Below, piece after piece: positions 54,549-62,006 of a stretch of 64,000 nucleotides of DNA (the stretch's first letter is position 1; the number at the start of each line of letters is the position of its first letter). Source of the DNA: Pseudoalteromonas luteoviolacea (GTDB taxonomy: Bacteria > Pseudomonadota > Gammaproteobacteria > Enterobacterales > Alteromonadaceae); NCBI RefSeq assembly GCF_021654285.1, contig NZ_JAKFZS010000006.1:62001-126000 (forward strand), given 5' to 3'. The notes below the pieces were generated by a model. That model was not told where the DNA came from. It did no database searches and saw only the letters and a list, made by a program, of their open reading frames with translations. The position numbers and the translations under genes were made by a program.

Positions 54549-56807
54549 TTAATCTTTGGACTCGATAAAACTAATTTCTCCAAGATAGTTTTGCAGCATC
54601 ATTGATATGTCTTCTGAATATATAAAGGTGCTTTTTTCTCGCCTTTCAATGATGATATCCGACTGCAACAAACCGAGTTCAGACAAATCAATACGATCAT
54701 GTTTACCAAAGTCTTCTATGACATCATTGCCCAGACTCATCACGAATATATCGCGGCCAGAGCCACCAATGAGAATATCATTGTTTGCGCCACCATTGAG
54801 TGTATCAGCGCCTTTGTCACCTACTAATATGTCTTGACCATCATGGCCGTATAGCTTGTCTGAGCCTTGGCCGCCGGCGATGAAGTTTTCTAAGTGGTTA
54901 CCATGAAGTTCATCCACAAATGGAGTTCCCATTAGGTTCTCTACTCGGTCAGAAATTTGTGATAGTTTGACTGTCTGTCCGGCAGCTAAAGACTCCAGAG
55001 TTATTGTATCTATGCCTGTACTTCCGTAATAAAAGTCATTTCCTAAGCTGGCGATAAAGAGGTCGTTCCCCATACCACCATATAAGTTGTCATCACTTTG
55101 CCCACCACGGATCACATCGTCGCCTTTACCACCTTTGAGGGTATTATTAAGTGCTCCTCCAATAAGGACATCATCTCCTGAACCTGATAAGAAAGTAACG
55201 AGTCCACCTTGTCCAGTAAATACTTGATTTATTGTAATATTACTTGCATCAACAGTGAAGTGTTCGGGTATTAAGTTTACGTCTTTAGTTTCAATAGTTT
55301 GATCATGATTTAAAGTTGGTAAAACTTGTCGCCAATGCAGGCTCTCAATGTTACTTATTTCCATCACTTGTAGCGCATCAGATTTGACTTTTATCTGGCC
55401 ATTTTGCAGTTGGTTAGCTTGAGTTGTACGCATTAATTGACTAATTTTTATCTCAAGGGCATCTTCACCGAGGCCGCCATTGACGATTTCAATTTTGTCA
55501 CCTCGTGTGGCGTCTAGTCGCAGAATATCGTTTCCATCACCACCGTCTAAGGTATCTAAACCGTTACCTGCTTCAATCAAGTCGTTACCAAAACCGCCCT
55601 CTAATACATCATTTTTATTGGTACCAACTAAAAGGTCGTCCTCGGTGCCACCAAATCCGTTTTTAACCCAAATGAGTTTATCCTTGCCGCTGCCACCATA
55701 AGCTTTATTCACACGGCTTATAAAATCGCCTCCTTCACCACCAAACCCTGCTATTTCACCATAAATTGATTTACCGATGATGATGTCATCGCCCTTTTCT
55801 CCATACATACCACCACTGTTGAAGTTAGTGATAAGGTCATCACCATCTCCTGCAAAGGTATTACCTTTCGCATTGGATGCCATATACAAAAAGTCATCAC
55901 CGCCACCACTTCTTACATTACGAAACTTGATATACGCGTCTGAAGAGTCAGTCGGCATATTAATACTGTGCTTAGAACCCGCAATATACACAAGGTGATA
56001 ATACTTGTTTGGACTATCATAATGATGCATATGGTCTTTAGATGAGTCATATGTATGCTGTTGTAATTGCGCTGTATCGCCATACTGTTGGTAATACTCT
56101 GGTCGTTTTTGTTTTTTGGTTTGTTGAGGTTGTGAGCTTGAAGAATTATTACAGTAACCCGTATAGTTGCATGTTAGGCCAACTCCTACATCTTCATGCA
56201 TATCAATATATTCCTTTGCGAAATCAATAGGGTTATTTGTGAGCTTATAACTTAACTCTGAAAATGAGTAAGCAGTCCCCAAAATAGCTTGATTGGGCAC
56301 ATCGATTAACTCGTCTACCCATTCATACTTACCCATATCTACATCTTGACCAAAAAATGCTTTACTCGGTGCTTGGGTTGCAAACTGCTTATTTGGAAAA
56401 TAAGCAGCAGCATTGTCTTGGCCTGCGACTCGCAGGACGCCACCGATCACACGACCGGCGTAGTCTAATGCATAATATGTCAGATAAGTGCCCGGCGTGG
56501 ATACAATAAAACTGCCTTTAAGCGCTGGGAAGAATGTACCCATATATCCTTGCATTGTAGTGAGGGCATACATAGTGCCTGAGAAAATATAAGAATTGTC
56601 ATCGCTGATGTTTTCAGTTTGCATAGACTGGGAAACTGGTAATAAGTGCAATTGTTCTGGGAGCTCAATGTCATAAAAATGCTGAAATTGTTGCTCTACT
56701 TCACTGAGTGTATCAAGCTCAACGGTGTCATCAATATGTGTATTTGCCAAACTTTGTTGAGTTGATAAGCTCAATAGCAATGCTAAACGGATTTTGCTTA
56801 ACTTCAT
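54549..56807 (-). CDS. RTX-type calcium-binding repeat protein with a Sec signal
   Basis: 752 residues from ATG 56807 (AGGA 8 bases before; the frame running to 56870 adds 21 non-signal residues). A Sec signal peptide (KLSKIRLALLLSLSTQQSLA) leads to an unrecognised domain of about 230 residues, then three blocks of nonapeptide repeats: 'GGFGNDLIEAGNGLDTLDGG', 'GGKGDDVIRGGQSDDNLYGG' and 'GDKGADTLNGGANNDILIGG', ending with 'NDVIEDFGKHDRIDLSELGL', typical of RTX C-termini. RTX proteins normally use type I secretion without a Sec signal; no T1SS gene is nearby. Probably surface-bound or type-II secreted. Activity unknown; no lipase or protease motif seen. Confidence 0.85.
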   Translation of the reverse strand: MKLSKIRLALLLSLSTQQSLANTHIDDTVELDTLSEVEQQFQHFYDIELPEQLHLLPVSQSMQTENISDDNSYIFSGTMYALTTMQGYMGTFFPALKGSFIVSTPGTYLTYYALDYAGRVIGGVLRVAGQDNAAAYFPNKQFATQAPSKAFFGQDVDMGKYEWVDELIDVPNQAILGTAYSFSELSYKLTNNPIDFAKEYIDMHEDVGVGLTCNYTGYCNNSSSSQPQQTKKQKRPEYYQQYGDTAQLQQHTYDSSKDHMHHYDSPNKYYHLVYIAGSKHSINMPTDSSDAYIKFRNVRSGGGDDFLYMASNAKGNTFAGDGDDLITNFNSGGMYGEKGDDIIIGKSIYGEIAGFGGEGGDFISRVNKAYGGSGKDKLIWVKNGFGGTEDDLLVGTNKNDVLEGGFGNDLIEAGNGLDTLDGGDGNDILRLDATRGDKIEIVNGGLGEDALEIKISQLMRTTQANQLQNGQIKVKSDALQVMEISNIESLHWRQVLPTLNHDQTIETKDVNLIPEHFTVDASNITINQVFTGQGGLVTFLSGSGDDVLIGGALNNTLKGGKGDDVIRGGQSDDNLYGGMGNDLFIASLGNDFYYGSTGIDTITLESLAAGQTVKLSQISDRVENLMGTPFVDELHGNHLENFIAGGQGSDKLYGHDGQDILVGDKGADTLNGGANNDILIGGSGRDIFVMSLGNDVIEDFGKHDRIDLSELGLLQSDIIIERREKSTFIYSEDISMMLQNYLGEISFIESKD

Positions 56808-56925
56808 AATTTTTTCCTGTGTGAATGAAGAATTTACCCATAAGACGGCTAAGTCTCTTCGTTCGTCCAAGTTTTTGGTTTACTCAGATAGCAAATTGAT
56901 GTTCAAACTCATTATGAGTATGAAC

Positions 56926-57225
56926 TTAATCGTTTTCTCTTAATTTATAGGACTCATTTATAAAACTTTCGCTCAAGTTTATGACATGGTTCATTAGAGG
57001 TTTTTTCCCATATTTAGCCGTGTTTGTTGAGTGCGATTGTATAGAGGGCTGAGAACGATGGGGGATTATGGCACCTACAGCACGATCTGAACCCAGCGGG
57101 TAGTGTTGGAATTGAGCGTATTTACCCACTGCTTGATATGCATGCGTAGGAGATTGCGCAAAGCACGGTATAAACAGACAGATGAAAGTACTGAAGTGTG
57201 TGACATAACTGCACGTCAAAAACAT
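56926..57225 (-). CDS. Small secreted protein, unknown
   Basis: 99 residues from ATG 57225 (GGAAC 6 bases before; further in-frame ATGs at 57237 and 57246). A signal peptide (MFLTCSYVTHFSTFICLF, ending PCFA) is followed by a polar mature part with 'YPLGSDRAVGAIIPHRSQ'. PLGSDRA also occurs in the 703-residue secreted protein at 52144-54255. No other feature. Its start region lies inside a 9-bp inverted repeat. Possibly a short paralogue domain or a gene remnant; coding status is only moderately supported. Confidence 0.45.
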   Translation of the reverse strand: MFLTCSYVTHFSTFICLFIPCFAQSPTHAYQAVGKYAQFQHYPLGSDRAVGAIIPHRSQPSIQSHSTNTAKYGKKPLMNHVINLSESFINESYKLREND

Positions 57226-57267
57226 AATAAGTTCCATTCTTATCATTTATTTATACTGTGACGTGCA
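57210..57267. repeat. Inverted repeat around the start of the small secreted-protein gene
   Basis: TGCACGTCA (57210-57218) and TGACGTGCA (57259-57267) are perfect 9-bp inverted arms 40 bp apart. In the minus-strand mRNA the fold would enclose the GGAAC site and ATG 57225; as DNA it could be a two-site operator. Confidence 0.5.
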
Positions 57268-57309
57268 AGTCAATGTAATCGTCCAAGCCTTTTGAACTTA
57301 ACGAATATT

Positions 57310-58356
57310 TTACTGCGAGGCTTCATCTCGCACTTTACTGGGAGTCTTATTAAAAAAGCGCTTAAACGCCTGCCTAAAGTATTCTTGATTATCAAAACCA
57401 ACTGACTCTGCGATTTGCGAGACGCTTTGTGGCGTATTGAGCAGCAGCCACCGCGCCTGTTTCATTTTTAATTGATGTAAATACTGCGAGGCAGAGCATT
57501 GAAATTGCTTCTCCATTTTTCTATCAAGCTGTCGGCGGCTGATCCCTGTACGATTAGCAATTTCTTCGATAGTTTGTCTGTGCGCAATAGACTCAAAGAT
57601 ATAGGTCAGAGCTTTGTTTAGTAGAGGGTCATTGACATTGGGGATATCAGCAAAATTTGGCTCTAACTGATTACGCCTGGGTTGCTCAATGATCATGTCA
57701 GCCAGCCCTTTGTTAGCCTGTGGTTTGCCAAGGTACGTTGAGATTAACTCTATCGCGAGCTCAACGGTTGCAGTGCCCCCAACACAGGTTGTGATCCTAT
57801 TTTGCGTTTCGAATAGTAAATCTTTGGCGAGGTTGAGACGAGGAAACATAGTTAAAAACTGCTGGTGATGTCGCCAATGTACAGTCACTTTCTGGTTACT
57901 TAACATTCCTGACTGTGCAAACGAAAACACCGCATTGTCAATTGATACCAAGTGCGCGCCTAAAGCATATGCTTTTTTTATTAACGGTTTTAGTGTTTGT
58001 GCTTTTTCAATCGCAGATGAAATATTTCTCCCACCAAAAACAACAACGAAATCAGATTGATAGAAGGGGGTTAAATTATGTTCGTTAGATAAGCTCATGA
58101 TTTTATGCATGCTGCCACAGCTGGAGGCAACAAGATCTTTATCTAAAGCATAGGATGTCCAACTACAATATTTCTGAGAGCTAAAATCGGCTTCATCGGA
58201 GGAAAAGCGCAACTTATCTAAAAAGCTAGCATAAGGCAGCAAAGAAAACTCCGGTAGGAGTAATAATGAAAAATGAGGTCTTTTTTTCACACGACATGAC
58301 CAGAAATCATTAAAAAAAGTCCAGATAACATAGCACTTTTTTCCTCCCTTCTCCAT
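57310..58356 (-). CDS. AraC-family regulator with DJ-1/PfpI-like N-terminal domain (GlxA/FtrA type)
   Basis: 348 residues from ATG 58356 (AGGGA 6 bases before; the longer frame to 58617 runs through the divergent exporter gene). The N-terminal ~200 residues have the GATase1/DJ-1 rhythm ('HFSLLLLPEFSLLPYASFLDKLR', 'VVFGGRNISSAIE', 'AHLVSIDNAVFSFAQSGML', 'ITTCVGGTATVELAIELI'). The C-terminal AraC double helix-turn-helix is clear ('IEEIANRTGISRRQLDRKMEKQF', 'SVSQIAESVGFDNQEYFRQAFKRFF'). Such regulators often control amino-acid or quaternary-amine genes; the divergent LysE/SHMT pair is the likely target. Confidence 0.88.
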   Translation of the reverse strand: MEKGGKKCYVIWTFFNDFWSCRVKKRPHFSLLLLPEFSLLPYASFLDKLRFSSDEADFSSQKYCSWTSYALDKDLVASSCGSMHKIMSLSNEHNLTPFYQSDFVVVFGGRNISSAIEKAQTLKPLIKKAYALGAHLVSIDNAVFSFAQSGMLSNQKVTVHWRHHQQFLTMFPRLNLAKDLLFETQNRITTCVGGTATVELAIELISTYLGKPQANKGLADMIIEQPRRNQLEPNFADIPNVNDPLLNKALTYIFESIAHRQTIEEIANRTGISRRQLDRKMEKQFQCSASQYLHQLKMKQARWLLLNTPQSVSQIAESVGFDNQEYFRQAFKRFFNKTPSKVRDEASQ

Positions 58357-58362
58357 AAAATG

Positions 58363-58377
58363 TCCCTCGATTAGGGA
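58363..58377. promoter_or_regulatory. Palindrome carrying the ribosome sites of two divergent genes
   Basis: TCCCT - CGATT - AGGGA lies in the 28 bp between the two start codons. AGGGAGG (58373-58379) is the site for the plus-strand ATG at 58385; on the minus strand AGGGA (58367-58363) is the site for ATG 58356. Promoters of both genes must therefore lie inside the opposite gene's 5' coding region or just at it, with antisense-overlapping leaders. Confidence 0.6.
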
Positions 58378-58384
58378 GGTTTTT

Positions 58385-58990
58385 ATGGTTCTAAGTGATT
58401 GGTTTATTTTGGTATTAGCATGCAGTGCTATGTCTTTTAGTCCAGGTCCAAATGCCATGTTAGCCCTGACTACCTCAATAAAGTCAGGGCACAGTAAGGG
58501 GCTGCAATTAGTTTTAGGCGGTGCGCTTGGCTTCGCTGTACTGATTTTATGTGCATTGTTTGGACTGAACTCTATGGTTGTGGCATCCGAGCAATTAATA
58601 GACTGGTTTAAGGTCATAGGTAGCGGCTATTTGTTGTATTTAGCAACGAGTACTTGGATAAATAGCTCGAAAGGTTTGGTTGAAGCTAGCAGTGAAGTGC
58701 GCTCAGGCTATTTTTTCAAAGGTTTTTTGCTGGCGTTATCTAACCCCAAAATAATTTTGTTCTGGATTGCGTTTATTCCAACGATTGTTGATGTCAGCAC
58801 GATAGATTTTTCGTTTGTTTTAATTTTACTACTTACTTTTTTAGTGATTGAAGTCTTTGCCGAGGGTGGACTGGTTCTACTTGGGGCGAAGGCACAAAAA
58901 ATACTGCAAAAGCATGTCACCCGTATTGAGAGGGTAAGTGCCATTATTTTAGCTGGGTTTGCGGTTTTAATTTTATCTGCCAGCCAGTAG
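58385..58990 (+). CDS. LysE/RhtB-family amino-acid exporter
   Basis: 201 residues with about six membrane helices. 'SAMSFSPGPNAMLALTTSIKSGHSKGLQLVLGGALGF' holds the SPGPN signature of the family; 'ALSNPKIILFWIAFIP' is the second conserved segment. It would export an amino acid or a small amine across the inner membrane. The SHMT-like gene starts 71 bp downstream on the same strand. Confidence 0.9.
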   Translation: MVLSDWFILVLACSAMSFSPGPNAMLALTTSIKSGHSKGLQLVLGGALGFAVLILCALFGLNSMVVASEQLIDWFKVIGSGYLLYLATSTWINSSKGLVEASSEVRSGYFFKGFLLALSNPKIILFWIAFIPTIVDVSTIDFSFVLILLLTFLVIEVFAEGGLVLLGAKAQKILQKHVTRIERVSAIILAGFAVLILSASQ

Positions 58991-59061
58991 CAGATGTTTT
59001 ACATAACCATTCATATAAATATATTAATAATTAATGACAAAGAGGCGTAGAAGGAGCTTTT

Positions 59062-60414
59062 ATGAACTTTGATAGACAACTTATCTCAGGGCAACAAGGT
59101 TTATTAGAAAAGGGCATACTCGAATTAAGTCGGCAAGACGCTGAACTTGCACGGTTACTTGATGATGAGGTTGTCAGGCAGCACAATACATTATCATTAG
59201 TGGCATCTTGCTGCACTGTAGACCCTAGAACGCTGGCCGCATCAGCATCTGCTTTGGTGAATGTGACAGCTGAAGGCGGACCGGGTAAACGTTATCATGC
59301 TGGGTGTTTAAATGTTGATAAAGTTGAGTCATTGGCCATTGAACGTGCAAAGTCACTGTTTGGAGCGCAATATGCGAATGTTCAATCACACTCAGCATCT
59401 AATGCAAATTACCAAGTGTTTTCAGCATTGCTTAAGCCCGGTGATACTTTTTTAGGGATGTCTCTAGATCATGGTGGACATTTAACGCATGGCAGCCCAG
59501 TGACCGTCTCTGGCACTTTTTATAAAGCAATTGGCTATGGGACGACAGATGAGGGTTTGATAGATTACGAGGAAGTTCGCCGACTAGCACATGAGCATCA
59601 CCCAAAACTGATTGTTTGTGGCGCAACAGCCTACTCAAGGGTGGTTGATTTCGCTCGTTTTAGAGAGATAGCGGATGAGGTCGGTGCTATTTTAATGGCT
59701 GATATTTCTCATATTGCGGGGTTAGTAGCCACTGGGTTGCACCCAAGCCCTGTTGATCATGCCCATATAACGACAACTTGTACGCACAAACAGCTAGCAG
59801 GCCCTAGAGGTGGGCTAATATTGTCTGGTCGAGATGCAAATGACACCGTACCTGGCTTCAACTTGCCATTTTCTCGTATTCTAGATCGTGCTGTGTTTCC
59901 TATGATGCAGGGCGCCCCCGCGGTGAACATTATTGCTGCAAAAGCCGCTGCATTTGGTTACGCTCAAAAGCCTGAATTTAAACAATATATTACTCGGATC
60001 CGCCATGCTGCTGATACCATTGCAGATGCGTTTAATGCTCATGGGTATGAAGTGATTGGCGGTCAAACAAATAATCATACAGTGCTAATCAAGCTCAGAG
60101 GAGAGCTCACAGGTACAATCGCTGAAGAGGCGCTGGAAGAGTGTGGGATCACGGTGAATAAAAACAGGATCCCAGGTGAGACCCGCTCTTCATTTGTTAC
60201 CAGTGGACTGAGAATTGGCACCGGTGCACTTGCGCAGCGACATATGGATGAAATTGGCTGTAAAAAGGTGGTCGAGTTGGTGTGTCGTATTTTAGATGTC
60301 GTGCAAATTCTCAGCGAGAAGGAGTACCGTTTGAATTCAGAACTCAGAGATGGGTTTATCAATGAAGTACAAAGTGTGTGTCGTGACTACCCTATTTTAA
60401 GTTATACCCAGTAG
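59062..60414 (+). CDS. Serine hydroxymethyltransferase paralogue with altered active site
   Basis: 450 residues, colinear with GlyA: 'LDHGGHLTHGSPV', D214/H217 in ADISHIAGL, PLP lysine K243 in TCTHKQLAGPRGG, and 'HTVLIKLRGELTG'. But the LIASEN motif reads LVASCC, so the catalytic Glu is Cys50, and the YAEGYPGKRYYGG loop reads TAEGGPGKRYHAG, changing three of four tyrosines (T69, G73, H79). In standard GlyA these contact the substrate and folate. It keeps PLP binding and may be an aldolase or transferase on another hydroxy-amino acid, perhaps folate-independent. It is behind a LysE exporter under a divergent AraC/DJ-1 regulator, unlike a housekeeping glyA. Confidence 0.85.
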   Translation: MNFDRQLISGQQGLLEKGILELSRQDAELARLLDDEVVRQHNTLSLVASCCTVDPRTLAASASALVNVTAEGGPGKRYHAGCLNVDKVESLAIERAKSLFGAQYANVQSHSASNANYQVFSALLKPGDTFLGMSLDHGGHLTHGSPVTVSGTFYKAIGYGTTDEGLIDYEEVRRLAHEHHPKLIVCGATAYSRVVDFARFREIADEVGAILMADISHIAGLVATGLHPSPVDHAHITTTCTHKQLAGPRGGLILSGRDANDTVPGFNLPFSRILDRAVFPMMQGAPAVNIIAAKAAAFGYAQKPEFKQYITRIRHAADTIADAFNAHGYEVIGGQTNNHTVLIKLRGELTGTIAEEALEECGITVNKNRIPGETRSSFVTSGLRIGTGALAQRHMDEIGCKKVVELVCRILDVVQILSEKEYRLNSELRDGFINEVQSVCRDYPILSYTQ

Positions 60415-60428
60415 CTACATAAAAGACC

Positions 60429-60455
60429 AAGCGCTCTGATATGACAGAGCGCTTT
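60429..60455. terminator. Bidirectional hairpin terminator
   Basis: AAGCGCTCTG - ATATGA - CAGAGCGCTT, a perfect ten-base stem, followed by TTTATTAATTTTT on the plus strand and by TTGGTCTTTT on the minus. It separates the SHMT-like gene from the convergent MBL-fold gene. Confidence 0.85.
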
Positions 60456-60486
60456 ATTAATTTTTACTGACTGACCAATCTAGTGT

Positions 60487-61221
60487 TCATTTGGCTGCGC
60501 TACCGACATCTAATTTATCAAACCATTCCAAAAACTCTTGTACTTGCTCGCCTTTGTAGAGCTTGCCATGATTGGGTGCAAGTATATTAATGTCAAGCTC
60601 TTTAACTCTGGCGATCCAGTTTGCTTTAGCTTGGTTAGACGGCATCCAGCGTTTGTGAAATTGTTCGATATGTTTCACATGAAGTGAAAAATCTTCCACG
60701 AATTTAGTATCGTTCGGTGCTTTGATTGCTGAACCAACATTAGCACTCATTAAAACTTTAGCTGTGGGATCATATAGGTGAAAATTGCCAGCAGCGTGCA
60801 AGTAGTGTGCGGGAAGTATGCGTAAGCGCACGCCACCCAATTGAATTTCCCCACCCTCATCACTGACGCCTTCAAAATGAAGATTGTCTAAATCAAAGTG
60901 GCTGATAAAGCGATCCCACAAAGAGGGCGCGTATAGTGTGGCGTTTGCGATGGCTTTATCCCATAAACTTAAGGTTGCGATAATGTCAGGATCTTGATGG
61001 GATGCAAATAAGGTTGTCAATTTATCGAGTTCAGTATGTTGTAAAACAGCCGCTAACATGGGAGAGAATAGCTCAATCCCACCAGGGTCTATTAATAGTG
61101 ATTCATATTCATTGTGAATGAAGTATTGATTAACCGCGCTGTGTGCGTCGCTTTTTGAGCCACTGCATTCAAGCATCATCCAACTGTGTGTTTTTCCTTT
61201 GTATAATTCAGCTAGCTTCAC
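60487..61221 (-). CDS. MBL-fold protein of the ODP (oxygen-binding diiron) type
   Basis: 244 residues. The metallo-beta-lactamase fold has 'SLLIDPGGIELFSP', 'LFASHQDPDIIATLSLWD' (H75, D77, D79), 'ILPAHYLHAAGNFHLYDP' and 'NILAPNHGKLY', the flavodiiron-like ODP layout without a flavodoxin domain. Compared with the HxExDH ligand set I recall for diiron ODPs, the second His is Ile80 and the bridging Asp is Asn ('LMSANVGSA'), so its metal site may be reduced. ODPs sense O2 for chemotaxis or cyclic-di-GMP enzymes. Its ATG overlaps the stop of the coil-protein gene by 4 bp (ATGA). Confidence 0.8.
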   Translation of the reverse strand: MKLAELYKGKTHSWMMLECSGSKSDAHSAVNQYFIHNEYESLLIDPGGIELFSPMLAAVLQHTELDKLTTLFASHQDPDIIATLSLWDKAIANATLYAPSLWDRFISHFDLDNLHFEGVSDEGGEIQLGGVRLRILPAHYLHAAGNFHLYDPTAKVLMSANVGSAIKAPNDTKFVEDFSLHVKHIEQFHKRWMPSNQAKANWIARVKELDINILAPNHGKLYKGEQVQEFLEWFDKLDVGSAAK

Positions 61222-61835
61222 TTTAAAACTCCCCTTAGAGTATGGATTTCACTTAAGTTGTATACAACAGCGGTTTTGATTGTTTTGGCTGCACTTGCAA
61301 TAAAATCAGATACAGATTGCAAACTGTCACTAAAGTCTCCAGCATTGGTGGCCTCAACTCTACTGGTAACGGCAATATATTCAGCGCTTTGCATTTGTTT
61401 TTGAATGTCTTCGAAGTGATTTTCAAGTTCGCTTAGAGCAAGGGATAGTTGTGACGCCGCGCGACGTTGAGATTTAAGCGCTTCCTGATACAAGGCATCT
61501 GCCTGTCTAGAGTTTATTTGTGTTTTGAGTAGTGTCATTTGATGATAATACTGACTACAGCGTACTAATTTATGTGCGAATTTAAACAGCTGATTAGATA
61601 AGTCCGCAATTTTAGTCGTTGAAGCTATGGTTTGTTCTGAGAACTCATCGATAAAATTAGTAATAGGTTTAAAACCAAGTGCTGCATCCCCAGCTCTTAG
61701 CGCTACGACTCGTGCATTTTTAGCGGTGAGAGAAAGGTTTTTCGCTTGGGTTAATATGGACTCCAAATTCGCGATTATTTGTGCTACTCGCACGAAGTTT
61801 TCAACCACTTTTACATCATCGCCTATGCTCATCAT
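61218..61835 (-). CDS. Soluble chemoreceptor-like coiled-coil protein
   Basis: 205 residues, nearly all helical. 'LSLTAKNARVVALRAGDAALGFKPITNFIDEFSEQT' is a degenerate form of the chemoreceptor signalling tip ([14 protein letters not shown]...[16 protein letters not shown]). No membrane segment, HAMP or sensor domain. Coupled by a 4-bp overlap to the ODP gene, so I infer an ODP-bound signalling rod; with a divergent GGDEF-EAL gene it could report to c-di-GMP turnover rather than CheA. Confidence 0.7.
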   Translation of the reverse strand: MMSIGDDVKVVENFVRVAQIIANLESILTQAKNLSLTAKNARVVALRAGDAALGFKPITNFIDEFSEQTIASTTKIADLSNQLFKFAHKLVRCSQYYHQMTLLKTQINSRQADALYQEALKSQRRAASQLSLALSELENHFEDIQKQMQSAEYIAVTSRVEATNAGDFSDSLQSVSDFIASAAKTIKTAVVYNLSEIHTLRGVLK

Positions 61836-62006
61836 TGCCTGATCTCGATAACCTCGCCCTTATTAGATTTAGGACAAAAGTGGGCTAAATTCCAGAAATA
61901 TAAATAATCAATTAATTGCAGTGACTGTTAAAGTTGGCCATCAGAGTCTACGCTTAATCAATACTAAGGATATTTTTATAACTTCTTTGATTTTGCGCGA
62001 ATGCAT

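Noticed and set aside
58357..58617. N-terminal extension of the AraC-type regulator
   Set aside because: It runs antisense through the LysE exporter's conserved SPGPN region and shows no DJ-1-like sequence; ATG 58356 has a clear ribosome site.
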